Assembly: GCA_028285685.1 (NCBI GenBank)
Contig: JANQOR010000028.1
Coordinates: 62,001 to 126,000, forward strand
Direction: 5' to 3'
Origin: Cyclobacteriaceae bacterium
Lineage (GTDB): Bacteria; Bacteroidota; Bacteroidia; Cytophagales; Cyclobacteriaceae
DNA length: 64,000 nucleotides
Both the position numbers and the translations under genes were made by a program. The notes below the pieces were generated by a model. It did not search any database. It was not told the DNA's origin and saw only the letters and a list, made by a program, of their open reading frames with translations. Below are positions 27,084-36,129 of the stretch, one piece after another. The stretch's first letter is position 1; each line of letters begins with the position of its first letter.

Positions 27084-27482
27084 ATGAACAAAACCGGTGA
27101 CTTATACGACAGGCTGAGCATGAGGGAACGTCAGGTTATGGACATTCTCATACGGCTCAAGAGCGCAAGTACACAGGATGTTCTCGACCTTCTTCCGGAC
27201 CCGCCGACGTATAATGCTATTCGGTCCATCATGACCATCATGGTGAACAAAGGATACCTGAGAAGTTACAGAGAGGGCAAGAAGTTGATCTATCATCCTG
27301 CCTCGGTGCAGGAGAAAGAAAAAGGATCTATGTTAAAAAAGATGATCAACAATTTCTACGACGGATCAGCCCCTAAAGCAATCTCAACGATTCTTAATTT
27401 TTCACGGGATCAGCTTTCGGAAAAAGACATTGAAGAATTGAAAAAGCTAATCGAGGAAGCAGAAAAGCAGAAAAATGATTGA
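27084..27482 (+). CDS. BlaI/MecI-family repressor
   Basis: This 132-residue winged-helix repressor has N-terminal HTH residues 10-75 (MRERQVMDILIRLKSASTQDVL; YNAIRSIMTIMVNKGYL) and a C-terminal dimerisation part (FYDGSAPKAISTILNF, then EELKKLIEEAEKQ). In staphylococci the BlaI dimer is cut by the BlaR1 protease to induce the operon; the downstream M56 gene overlaps by 8 bases and is the expected partner. A dyad just before this gene suggests autorepression, and the matching dyad at 29.19 kb suggests that the oligopeptidase is in the same regulon. Confidence 0.93.
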   Translation: MNKTGDLYDRLSMRERQVMDILIRLKSASTQDVLDLLPDPPTYNAIRSIMTIMVNKGYLRSYREGKKLIYHPASVQEKEKGSMLKKMINNFYDGSAPKAISTILNFSRDQLSEKDIEELKKLIEEAEKQKND

Positions 27483-29172
27483 CTTTTTAAAAGAAGTTTC
27501 CGCCTCGATCTATCATGTGCTAGGATCAGATTTCCTGGTAAGCTTCTTTATAAAAAGTTCTGTGATCATCCTTTCTGCCCTGATCATACACCAGCTTTTG
27601 AAAAATCAAGCTTCTTCTCTCAGGTATAGTATCTTGAACATTTCATTAATCACTCTTCTAGTCATTCCTTTTGTTCCGGACATTGGACAGCCAGTGGAAG
27701 TAAGTCTCTATGAATACGAAACGTTTGGTGCTCGACCGGCTAGCTTGAAAGCCGACAGTAAAAAGGTCGCTTCCGTGATCCAGACCATCGAGAAGGATGA
27801 GCTATCAATCAGTGAGAATCCTGTCCTTTCATTGTTAGAAACGACAGCTATCATTTGGCTTTTGGGAATTGGTCTTTTAACCGCTTTTCTGCTAAGAGAA
27901 ATCATTTGGCTAAGAATGCTTTTGTTCACCACGTCAAAACCTACTGCAGAAATAGCTTCGGCACTCCAAACATGTAGAGAGCGAATATGTCTGAGCCGAA
28001 AAATCAAGGTCACCTTCCATAGCCGAATAGATACTCCGATAACTTTTGGCTCCCTTCTTCCAATAATTGTTTTGCCGGAATCTGCAAAAGAGTGGGAACC
28101 TGAGAAAGTAAAAATCGTCCTTCTACACGAGCTCATACATATAAAGCGAAACGATTACCTAACAAACCTGATTGCAAGTTTGGGTGTCATCATTTGTTGG
28201 TATAATCCTCTTGCCTGGGTCGCATTGAAGCGTCAAAAGGCTGAATGTGAAAAGGCTTGTGATGAACGCGTACTCGCCAACAATATCAATCCAAGCCGAT
28301 ACGCTACAGAACTCTTAAGGCTTTCCCAGGAAAGTGGTGTGAGTGAAAAATTGAAACTGAACTCGACGGTCTCTATTTTAGGTGCCACAAGTGTGAAAGA
28401 TCGAATCAAGCACATTCTTGAAGGTCCCAGGAGAAAAAGGGCCCTGTCTTTGTACCTGGCTGTTGGTTTGACTTTGGGTGTTCTGTTCGAGGCATTTTCG
28501 ATTTCCTCCATACAGTTCTATTCTGAAAAAACAGAGACAACTAAAATGACCGCCATCACAGCGATTGATTCTGATCCAATCCAATTCGTTAACGATGCGG
28601 ATGTGCAAATCAGAAGGAAAGCCGCCAAATCTTTAATCGCGGACTACAATCCAAGAATATTGAGGCCCATATTTAAGCAACTCAGTATTGAGACGGACCC
28701 CGAGGTTAAATCAAGCTTGATTGCCTCCATAGCAAAATTTGAGGACAGCAAGGAATTTTACGCTGTAGCAAAGCACATAAATTCGGATAATCTACATGTA
28801 AAATTGCAGGTATTGGAATACATGCAGGTCATCAGTTGCTTCCCTTCCTATCTTGTAGTTGAGGCGAGTGTTCATGATCAAAATCCTGAAATATCGGCAG
28901 CTGCCCGGACACATCTCCAAAATTTTGACAGAGACAAATTGAAGAGATCAATCAGAAACTTCGCCAACAATTTCCGGTATAATAACAACCTCAGCATGTC
29001 AATCGGAGAAAAAATGAGCTGGATGCATGGATATAAAACCATTGACGATCTTTCGAAGATCCTTAAATCCAGAGATGCTACAAAGAAGAGAGTTTTGGGT
29101 GATAGACTATTGACTGCTGCTTCTAATGAAGAATTCACAGCGCTAAAAGAAATTATAAATAACAGTAAGTAA
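27475..29172 (+). CDS. BlaR1-like M56 metalloprotease with HEAT-repeat tail
   Basis: This 565-residue membrane protein has several N-terminal transmembrane helices and a zinc metalloprotease centre HELIH at 218-222, with the downstream Glu in AECEKACDERV. A further transmembrane helix (about 324-345) leads to an extracytoplasmic tail. In BlaR1 that tail is a penicillin-binding sensor; here it is replaced by helical repeats of HEAT type (VNDADVQIRRKAAKSLIAD, TDPEVKSSLIASIAKF, HDQNPEISAAARTHL) to the end. So the induction signal is probably not a beta-lactam acting on a serine sensor but a protein or peptide bound by the repeats. This is inference from the domain swap. Confidence 0.88.
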   Translation: MIDFLKEVSASIYHVLGSDFLVSFFIKSSVIILSALIIHQLLKNQASSLRYSILNISLITLLVIPFVPDIGQPVEVSLYEYETFGARPASLKADSKKVASVIQTIEKDELSISENPVLSLLETTAIIWLLGIGLLTAFLLREIIWLRMLLFTTSKPTAEIASALQTCRERICLSRKIKVTFHSRIDTPITFGSLLPIIVLPESAKEWEPEKVKIVLLHELIHIKRNDYLTNLIASLGVIICWYNPLAWVALKRQKAECEKACDERVLANNINPSRYATELLRLSQESGVSEKLKLNSTVSILGATSVKDRIKHILEGPRRKRALSLYLAVGLTLGVLFEAFSISSIQFYSEKTETTKMTAITAIDSDPIQFVNDADVQIRRKAAKSLIADYNPRILRPIFKQLSIETDPEVKSSLIASIAKFEDSKEFYAVAKHINSDNLHVKLQVLEYMQVISCFPSYLVVEASVHDQNPEISAAARTHLQNFDRDKLKRSIRNFANNFRYNNNLSMSIGEKMSWMHGYKTIDDLSKILKSRDATKKRVLGDRLLTAASNEEFTALKEIINNSK

Positions 29173-29186
29173 TATTTTTTGAATTC

Positions 29187-29208
29187 AAATGCTGAAAATT
29201 CAGCATTT
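29187..29208. promoter_or_regulatory. BlaI operator candidate upstream of prolyl oligopeptidase
   Basis: A 22-bp dyad with 10-bp arms (AAATGCTGAA at 29187-29196, TTCAGCATTT at 29199-29208) separated by two bases. Compared with the blaI-proximal dyad it shares the arms' TGCT/AGCA and the centre's AATT core, with only a few changes. It lies 19 bases before the preferred ATG (29228). This placement argues that the earlier ATG at 29189, inside the dyad, is not the start. Confidence 0.8.
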
Positions 29209-29227
29209 GCTTAACCTTTTTAGATCA

Positions 29228-31333
29228 ATGAAACATCAAAGTATACTAGTCACTCTCCTAACCATTGTGAATTTAAATTGCAATGGCCAAACAAAGTCTT
29301 TGCTAAAATATCCAACGGCCGAAAGGATAGATCAAATCGATGTTTATCACCAAACGGAGGTTCCTGATCCCTACCAATGGATGGAAGAACTGGAATCTCC
29401 TGAACTTAATCAATGGATAACTAAGCAGGAAATGTTATATGATTCATTCCTGTCTAAGGATCAGAAAGTAATCGAAAGATTCAAGTCGGATATTTCTGAG
29501 CTCTATAAAAATAGAATTGCTGCTCCAATTCTTCGACAGGATCTAAGATTCCAGATTGTCAACGAAGGTGACAAGGAATTCAGTAAAATCTACCTGGAAA
29601 AAGAAGAGCGTCGCACACTTCTCGTTGACCTCAATGAAATGAACGATGCAACCAAAAACACTTCTGTAAATAGTTACAGTCCGGATGGGCGATATCTTAC
29701 GTTGAATGAATCAATCAATAAATCCAGATATCGAACCATATATGTGCATAGCACAGAGAAAAACACCACGCTATCAGATAAAATTGATGGTTATTATAAT
29801 GGACGTTCCTCTATTGCGTGGACACGAGATTCTAAGGGTTTTTACTATTCGTACTATATCGTTCCTGAGGATCAGCAAGCCAAATTGCCCAAGGCCGTAT
29901 TCAAATATCATGAAGTTGGTACCTCCCAAGACAAGGATATTACCATCTTCGAAGACACAGGGGACGAGAACCTGATCTTCACAGGAAGCATAACCAAGGA
30001 CAACCGGTTTCTTGTACTGAATATTTATTCGCCCAACTACAACGGCAACAAGATCTATGTAAAGGAAATTGATGATCGAGGTAGAGGATTCGTAAAACTG
30101 GTAGACAGCTTCGAGGATCAGTATTCATTTCTTTACAAAAAGGATGATCTTTTCTACTTCAGGACCAACAAAAATGCTCCTAAGTACCGTGTTGTGGCAA
30201 CAGATCAATTATCTCTATCTTCCAACTGGAAGGAAGTCATACCGGAATCAGATAAGTCGATCATCAGCAATTCAAGAATGGGTGAATACTTGGCACTTCA
30301 GTTCTCCGAAGGAACAAAGAACACATTAAAGATTTACGACCTGAATGGCGCTTTTAAATATGAATTGGAACCTGATGGTTTGTCTATTTTCATTTCAGGT
30401 GATCGGCATAACTCTTACTCCTACCTTACCAAATGGGATTTCACTGGTCCCTCTTCCATATATAAACTCAGACTCGAGACAGGGGAAATGGAGTTGCATG
30501 ACAAGATGGAATTGCCGCTTGATCCCGAGGATGTGATCACGGAAGCGGTTGAATATACCTCCAAGGACGGCACAAAAGTTCCTATGCGTCTGGTCTACAA
30601 GAAGGGACTTAAGAAAAACCCAAATACTCCGATCTTCTTATACGGATATGGAGCGTTTGGCTGGAGTGCATATCCATGGCAAGGCTATATGATGTCATGG
30701 GTAAAAAACGGCGGAATATATGCGGTACCAAACATTCGCGGCGGTGGAATCAATGGTACAGATTGGCATAAGATGGGGTCAAGAAAGAACAAGCAAAAGA
30801 CGATCGATGATTACATAAGTGCAGCTGAATGGCTAATAGACTCAGGATATTCAAGAAAAGGATTGATTGTCGCCAATGGCGGTAGTGCCAGTGGATTACT
30901 TCCCGCGATAGCTATCAATGAGCGCCCGGATCTCTACGGTGCGAGCATTATCGATTATCCCGTCCTGGATATGCTACGCTATCATAAATTCGGATCTGCT
31001 AACTGGGCCAACGAGTTTGGGACATCAGACGATCCGGAAGATTTTCAATTACTTAGAAAATATTCTCCTTATCACAATATCAACACGGGAAGCTGTTACC
31101 CACCTACCATCGTGCAAGTGGGGGAACTGGATATTACTACCACTCCCATGCACGGATACAAGTATGCAGCTGCTTTACAAAATGCGCTTTCCAACTCATG
31201 TGGAAGTCCCGTGTTGCTCAAAATTTCCCGAGGTGCTGGTCACAGTGCCGGAGCAACCAGGAAAGATCGCATTCAAACTCAAGCCGAACAGATGGCGTTT
31301 CTTTTTAAGGTCTTACAACTCGATTACCAATAA
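29228..31333 (+). CDS. Secreted prolyl oligopeptidase (S9A)
   Basis: This 701-residue serine peptidase cleaves after proline in peptides. The signal region (MKHQSILVTLLTIVNLNCNGQ) has a Cys that could be a lipobox. A seven-bladed propeller (about 80-430) precedes the alpha/beta hydrolase domain. The catalytic triad is visible: Ser553 in NGGSASG, Asp in GELDITTT, His in GAGHSAG. The N-terminal VPDPYQWMEELES is diagnostic of S9A. A strong terminator follows at 31360-31389. The upstream dyad matches the one before the BlaI-type gene, so this gene is probably derepressed when the BlaR1-like sensor is active. Confidence 0.93.
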   Translation: MKHQSILVTLLTIVNLNCNGQTKSLLKYPTAERIDQIDVYHQTEVPDPYQWMEELESPELNQWITKQEMLYDSFLSKDQKVIERFKSDISELYKNRIAAPILRQDLRFQIVNEGDKEFSKIYLEKEERRTLLVDLNEMNDATKNTSVNSYSPDGRYLTLNESINKSRYRTIYVHSTEKNTTLSDKIDGYYNGRSSIAWTRDSKGFYYSYYIVPEDQQAKLPKAVFKYHEVGTSQDKDITIFEDTGDENLIFTGSITKDNRFLVLNIYSPNYNGNKIYVKEIDDRGRGFVKLVDSFEDQYSFLYKKDDLFYFRTNKNAPKYRVVATDQLSLSSNWKEVIPESDKSIISNSRMGEYLALQFSEGTKNTLKIYDLNGAFKYELEPDGLSIFISGDRHNSYSYLTKWDFTGPSSIYKLRLETGEMELHDKMELPLDPEDVITEAVEYTSKDGTKVPMRLVYKKGLKKNPNTPIFLYGYGAFGWSAYPWQGYMMSWVKNGGIYAVPNIRGGGINGTDWHKMGSRKNKQKTIDDYISAAEWLIDSGYSRKGLIVANGGSASGLLPAIAINERPDLYGASIIDYPVLDMLRYHKFGSANWANEFGTSDDPEDFQLLRKYSPYHNINTGSCYPPTIVQVGELDITTTPMHGYKYAAALQNALSNSCGSPVLLKISRGAGHSAGATRKDRIQTQAEQMAFLFKVLQLDYQ

Positions 31334-31359
31334 GTTGACTTGATTGGGCAAAGACAACA

Positions 31360-31389
31360 AAAGGCCTCTGGAGTAATCCAGAGGCCTTT
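31360..31389 (+). terminator. Rho-independent terminator after the oligopeptidase gene
   Basis: A perfect 13-bp stem (AAAGGCCTCTGGA at 31360-31372, complement at 31377-31389) with a GTAA loop. It is flanked by A on the left and T on the right, so it can work on both strands, but only the plus-strand gene ends here. Confidence 0.85.
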
Positions 31390-31463
31390 CAATCGCAAAG
31401 GTCGGAAGCTAATGTGATAACTCGTTAAGCGATCACTGTGGAAAAAGAGCAACCCCTTACCCC

Positions 31464-32774
31464 TTATATCCCCCATTTCAAACCTAAAGACATCCGATTC
31501 TGTTTTGTAAACTGTCCGAAAAGCTCATTCTCATCTCCATAGAAAAGATCCGTCCCGGCAGTTAGTTCGAGATTTGAAAGCAAGAAGTAGTTAGCTGAAA
31601 CCCTTGCTAGCCCGTCACCCCTTTTCAAATTGTGGATCTCCTGAAACTCAAGTGTCATGCTGTCATTGAACAGATCTCTTCGATACAGAAATGTGAGAAA
31701 AGAATCGAATGGGTCTCTACCAAATAACGTCTTCACATTAAAGACCTTATCGACAAAAACCTGTGCACTAAACATATTTTCCCCAGGCAACCAATCGACT
31801 CCAATTGCTGATGATAGTTGATTTTTTGTCACATTCGAAGGAAAATCAAACGAGTCAAGCGTTCCAAATTCCCTGTTGATGTTTGCCGCAACCTCACCTC
31901 TCAATGAAATCGAGTTGACGGCTTTATTGAAGCTGCCCCCAATCACGTGGTACCTCGAGTAATAAGGAGTGACCGCAAGATCAAATCCTGGATCAGCCGA
32001 GGATTGAATGCCAAATATTGCAAAATCGTCAAAAGTGTACAGGTAGTTTAAGCTCACATCCCACCCGTTCTTAAACTGATTAAGTTTAACTCCAAACTCC
32101 GAATCTTTGAAAAATCTAGTTTGTTTATTAACCGGATTGAACATTGCCTGGCTATTTCCCAGCTCTGGCAAATTGGACTTTGGAAAAAACGGATGATCCA
32201 ACTCAGGCAAATCATGATAGGAGTTGTCGGGGATCCAAACCAATTGCACATTAAGTTCATCTACCATGAAATCATGCTTCACGGACCAGAGCGGAATTCT
32301 GGATTCATCAAAATCAGCAAGAATGAACTCCCGGAAATTTTGTGGATTCACTACATCTAATAGTTTCAATCCATCTGTTTCGCCCCACACGATTTGCTGC
32401 TTGCCTACACGAAGAAATCCCAGGTTGTCCAGATCCAGATCCAAATAGGTTTCTCTAAGCTCCCATTCCGAACGATCCCCGATCAGATGCCGTCGCGAAA
32501 AACGAGACGCCTCATCAACCCGAGATCTGCCCATCTCCAGGTTGTCCGTGACATCTGCATAAAACCTACCCTTCACATAGAATCTGATTTTCTTTGAAAA
32601 GTCAAACCGTACTTCTGGCTTCAGGATCCATTCCCATTTTTGTAAAGAGGGATCATTCCAACGATACGAGGCCTGCGTAATACCAACCAGATTAAATTCA
32701 GGCTTGGGTCTATCCTGTGAGTAACCTGCGAAAGCTATGAATCCCCCAATCAAAACGACTATTAGATTTTTCAT
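31464..32774 (-). CDS. DUF1302-like outer-membrane barrel
   Basis: This 436-residue exported protein has a signal peptide (cleavage after FAGYSQ) followed by a strand-rich barrel. The segment FLRVGKQQIVWGETDGLKLLDVVNPQNF is the DUF1302 hallmark (only part is a strict motif: RVGxQxxxWG, DxVNP). It is the last gene of a MarR, RND, LolA-like, DUF1302 series. The same grouping is known in proteobacteria, where these proteins accompany RND/MMPL exporters. It is the likely outer-membrane exit or acceptor for the exported lipid or lipoprotein. Confidence 0.8.
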   Translation of the reverse strand: MKNLIVVLIGGFIAFAGYSQDRPKPEFNLVGITQASYRWNDPSLQKWEWILKPEVRFDFSKKIRFYVKGRFYADVTDNLEMGRSRVDEASRFSRRHLIGDRSEWELRETYLDLDLDNLGFLRVGKQQIVWGETDGLKLLDVVNPQNFREFILADFDESRIPLWSVKHDFMVDELNVQLVWIPDNSYHDLPELDHPFFPKSNLPELGNSQAMFNPVNKQTRFFKDSEFGVKLNQFKNGWDVSLNYLYTFDDFAIFGIQSSADPGFDLAVTPYYSRYHVIGGSFNKAVNSISLRGEVAANINREFGTLDSFDFPSNVTKNQLSSAIGVDWLPGENMFSAQVFVDKVFNVKTLFGRDPFDSFLTFLYRRDLFNDSMTLEFQEIHNLKRGDGLARVSANYFLLSNLELTAGTDLFYGDENELFGQFTKQNRMSLGLKWGI

Positions 32775-32805
32775 CTTTTTAAATTTCTTTACTTGTCGTT
32801 TTTCT

Positions 32806-33633
32806 CTACAGCCCTCTTACCAGCGTCTGTTGCGTAAAAAAATCATCATCGATGACAGTGGTATAATCCACTTCCGAAAAAGTGAAATTGGTCTTATGTC
32901 CCGTCTTATGATTTTTAACCTGAACGGTCAGTGCTGTCCAGATATTCTGAACTTGTTTGATGTCTTTGATGTACGTAGTCTTTAAATGATTTCCCGCGAC
33001 GTCCCAAAATTCGCCTTTCCTGATCATCCAGTTTTCAGCGTCGACCCAAGCTTTGATCTTGCTGTAGCCAAGCTCTTTTTCGGTCTCCTTGTCGACAGGT
33101 AATCCTACTACCACATAGGTTTCTTTCCCATCTATCATTTCCTTTCCAACCGTCTTGTACGTGTAGTCTTCCACACTCAACTTACTTTCAAGTTTGATAT
33201 CCTCATAGGTGAAATCCGTACCGAGAAAATAGTCACCGCGATTGGATGCTGATATTCTACGAGTTTTCCTTAGCGCTGGCAGGTACAGCCATTGATCATC
33301 ATCCTCGTTCACATCAGGATAGTCATAAACAAGGAATGCCGTTCCCTTTACGTTGCTTGGAGTTTCATAAAAAATAGCGGTACGTCGTTCTTTTCCGAAG
33401 TATTTCCTAAAGGTTTTTGTTTCCCGGGTTCTCGACTTACCTCGCTTGTCAATTAGCTCCATAGTAAGTTTTCGAGAGACATTTTCCCCATCGTTTCTTA
33501 TGTCGGTCTTAGTCGCTATTTCCATGCCTGATGGCAGTGACTGAGAGCCGCTTGCAAACGGCCGTATCAAGGCAATTAAAATCCCCAATAAAATGACCGC
33601 ACTTTTTCCGATTTGATTTTTTAAATTTTTCAT
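32806..33633 (-). CDS. LolA-like outer-membrane lipoprotein-sorting protein
   Basis: This 275-residue exported protein has a hydrophobic signal (about 8-30) followed by the LolA_like (PF17131 type) domain. Landmarks are RKTRRISASNRGDYFLGTDFTYED and WVDAENWMIRKGEFWD in the beta-sheet half-barrel. LolA-type folds carry acylated cargo in a hydrophobic groove across the periplasm. In this operon it is placed between the RND pump and the outer-membrane barrel, as expected for a shuttle. Residues for Lol docking are not evident. Confidence 0.88.
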   Translation of the reverse strand: MKNLKNQIGKSAVILLGILIALIRPFASGSQSLPSGMEIATKTDIRNDGENVSRKLTMELIDKRGKSRTRETKTFRKYFGKERRTAIFYETPSNVKGTAFLVYDYPDVNEDDDQWLYLPALRKTRRISASNRGDYFLGTDFTYEDIKLESKLSVEDYTYKTVGKEMIDGKETYVVVGLPVDKETEKELGYSKIKAWVDAENWMIRKGEFWDVAGNHLKTTYIKDIKQVQNIWTALTVQVKNHKTGHKTNFTFSEVDYTTVIDDDFFTQQTLVRGL

Positions 33634-33666
33634 CTTCTTAGTTTTTTTAAGTTTTCGATTTTTCGA

Positions 33667-36051
33667 TCAAGCAACTAGATCCAGTTCTCCCTTCTTTATC
33701 GAGGCTGTATCTGTTCTCTTGTCTTTTATCCTTAGAAATTTTGGCTTCAGCAGGTAAATGATCGCTGGTAGAACAGTAATGCTGGCCGCAAATCCTGCAC
33801 TAACAGAAACTGCCACCAGAGCACCGAATCGTAAGAGTGGCGGAACACTGCTCGTGATCAACACCCCAAAACCGAGCGAAAGAGCCAGCACATTGAAAAG
33901 CAATGCTCGACCCGTTGTCTTGTAAAAAGCCTTGAATGCAGTGTCAATATCCAGTTTTTCCTCATTGATGAAAAAGATCATTCGATCTACCGTGTGAACC
34001 GCAAAGTCGACACCCACACCAATGGCGATGGCTGCAAACATGCTCGTTCCCACGGAGAGCCATACACCAGCGAAACCCATCACACCATAAATGATGGCAA
34101 CACCAAAAATCACAGGTATCACCGTGTAAACCCCTGCTCTAAGTGACCTGAAACTAAGGGAAGCCACTATCAAGACAGCTAAAAGCGCAAGAAGTACACC
34201 CTTGGAATGATTATTCGCCAATTGGTTGATCCACTGGTAATCCAGGGCGACTTTGCCGCTTAGATTGGCGGTTATTTGCTCATCATTGAAATGCTCTTCG
34301 ATATACTTCTGAGCGGCCTCCTGTACTACTTTCTCATCTACATATTCGGACTGACTCATCCTAACACGCACATTGGCAAGCCGATAGTCAAAATCTACGT
34401 AGTTGTCAAAATCGGTAGGATCACCCCCAGTAGAGTAGATCAGGAAGTACTGGGCAATGAGGATTTCATCATTGGGAATGACGTAGAATTCATCCCTGTT
34501 TTCATTTAGGGATTTATTCATCTTCTTGACAAAATCTACAATGGAAGTACTTCCATTCACCAGGGGATGATCTTCCAAATGTTGCTGCAATGCTTCAATC
34601 TTCCGCAAAGCGTGTGGCTGAAATAATCCCTCGATATCTTTTGTTTCGATCTTGATGTCCAGATATGTGGTACCATCCGTTTTCGCATTGATCACATCGT
34701 CCGCCACCGCGATAGACTCCGTACTCTTGAAATTGCTTATCCTTGATTCATTGACCGTTATTTTCGTAGCGCCGTAAATGGCAAGCAGCATGGTCAATGC
34801 AGCGACTCCAACCACTCGTCTCGGCGATGAAACAACTACCTTACCTAGCTTGCTAGTTAGATTTCCAAAAGCGTCCGATTTCACTGCATCCTTCATCGGC
34901 TTACTTACTTGTGGCTTGAGCAACATAAGTGCCGACGGAATGAAGAACAGCGCATACACCAAAGCGACAGACACTCCAAATGCAGCAAATATTCCAAAGT
35001 AGGTCATTGGCGGCATGTAGGAGGTGTAGCTAATTGCCAGAAACCCTGCGATGGTGGTTAACGATGTGATGGTTACAGGCCTCCACATTTTGGTCATGGT
35101 AAGTATCACCAGTTTCCGTTGTGACAAACCAGGATTATGGGCCACCTCTTCGTAGTACTGTCCCATGATGTGAATGCCATCAGCCACGCCGATAGCGATC
35201 AAGATCACCGGAAGAGCGTTTGTAATGACAAAAAATGACACTCCAAATCCGGCCATTGCTCCCAAAGCAGAGCCGACCGTGGCCAACACCATAATATTTG
35301 GGATCACAACTCCGCGAAGCGTACGAAAAGCCACGAAAAGTATTAGAGTAATGACCAATCCAGCGATTGGATTTAGACGTTGCGCATCGGCGTCAATGTA
35401 TGTCGCCATATAACCACTAACAGCACCTTCTCCGGCAACATAAAGCAACTCATTCGTAGTGTTCGTCTCTTCGGTTAACTCAACAATGGCCTTATATATC
35501 TCATCTCCCTTATCATCGTGACTATCCAAAATTTCTGCGACAACTAATGCCATGGTTCCATCCTCCGAGATCAAACTGCCGCGATATAAGTCAAAATCTG
35601 CGATTGCGTCTCGGACAATACTAGCCGTTGAATCGTTCAGGTTTTCGATCTCATAGAATGGCTCTACCAACATGCCGTCGAAGGTTCCAGTGATATTATT
35701 CTCGGTTGCAAGACTTGTCAGTTGATCAGGGTCAATCCCTTCGACTGTTTTAAGTCGTTCTCCTAGTTCATGAATTAGTCGGAGTGTTTCAGTATTGTAA
35801 ATACCAGATTCATTGTACACCGCAATCACCATCGGATCCTTCAAACCGAAAGTTTCACGGACGTTATCACGATACAGCAATACCGGATCGTCCTTTGGGA
35901 TAAATGCTTCTGTAGTGGTGTCCTTTGTCATCGAAGGCAAAAAGGTTATTGCCCCAGCAATGAAAATGACACTCAAGGTAAGGATCAGCTTGTAACGCTG
36001 GGTTACAGCATAAAAAAAGCGCTCAGCTTGTGTTTCTTCTTTTGTTTTCAT
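33667..36051 (-). CDS. RND/MMPL-family exporter
   Basis: This 794-residue inner-membrane pump is of the MMPL (hopanoid/lipid exporter-like) group. The first helix is at 21-40 (LILTLSVIFIAGAITFL). A periplasmic loop, five helices with the sterol-sensing-like core (IAIGVADGIHIMGQYYEE), a second periplasmic loop and a second helix set with IAIGVGVDFAVHTVDRM follow. The two Asp-containing core motifs are those of proton-coupled RND proteins. ATG 36051 is preferred over an earlier ATG at 36078 because two operator palindromes lie just upstream. The gene is led by marR-type regulation and followed by the LolA-like and DUF1302 genes. Confidence 0.93.
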   Translation of the reverse strand: MKTKEETQAERFFYAVTQRYKLILTLSVIFIAGAITFLPSMTKDTTTEAFIPKDDPVLLYRDNVRETFGLKDPMVIAVYNESGIYNTETLRLIHELGERLKTVEGIDPDQLTSLATENNITGTFDGMLVEPFYEIENLNDSTASIVRDAIADFDLYRGSLISEDGTMALVVAEILDSHDDKGDEIYKAIVELTEETNTTNELLYVAGEGAVSGYMATYIDADAQRLNPIAGLVITLILFVAFRTLRGVVIPNIMVLATVGSALGAMAGFGVSFFVITNALPVILIAIGVADGIHIMGQYYEEVAHNPGLSQRKLVILTMTKMWRPVTITSLTTIAGFLAISYTSYMPPMTYFGIFAAFGVSVALVYALFFIPSALMLLKPQVSKPMKDAVKSDAFGNLTSKLGKVVVSSPRRVVGVAALTMLLAIYGATKITVNESRISNFKSTESIAVADDVINAKTDGTTYLDIKIETKDIEGLFQPHALRKIEALQQHLEDHPLVNGSTSIVDFVKKMNKSLNENRDEFYVIPNDEILIAQYFLIYSTGGDPTDFDNYVDFDYRLANVRVRMSQSEYVDEKVVQEAAQKYIEEHFNDEQITANLSGKVALDYQWINQLANNHSKGVLLALLAVLIVASLSFRSLRAGVYTVIPVIFGVAIIYGVMGFAGVWLSVGTSMFAAIAIGVGVDFAVHTVDRMIFFINEEKLDIDTAFKAFYKTTGRALLFNVLALSLGFGVLITSSVPPLLRFGALVAVSVSAGFAASITVLPAIIYLLKPKFLRIKDKRTDTASIKKGELDLVA

Positions 36052-36065
36052 GATTGGTTTGTGTT

Positions 36066-36079
36066 GTTGTATATACAAC
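36066..36079. promoter_or_regulatory. MarR operator copy 1 (GTTGTATATACAAC)
   Basis: A perfect 14-bp palindrome in the 78-base gap between the MarR-type gene and the RND gene. An identical copy lies 33 bases further upstream, that is about three helical turns, and a third copy lies before the regulator gene. Identical sequence at all three marks it as the binding site of the regulator. Confidence 0.85.
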
Positions 36080-36098
36080 TTAACTCAGTTACTTTTTA

Positions 36099-36112
36099 GT
36101 TGTATATACAAC
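36099..36112. promoter_or_regulatory. MarR operator copy 2 (GTTGTATATACAAC)
   Basis: The second perfect copy in the same gap, extended by a flanking A and T to 16 bp of dyad symmetry (36098-36113). It lies 17 bases after the end of the regulator gene and about 47 bases before the RND start. Confidence 0.85.
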
Positions 36113-36129
36113 TTGATTGTTAAAAAATA

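Noticed and set aside
29189-29227. ATG 29189 as the start of the oligopeptidase
   Set aside because: It lies within the operator-like dyad and adds 13 residues that do not help the signal peptide; ATG 29228 fits better.
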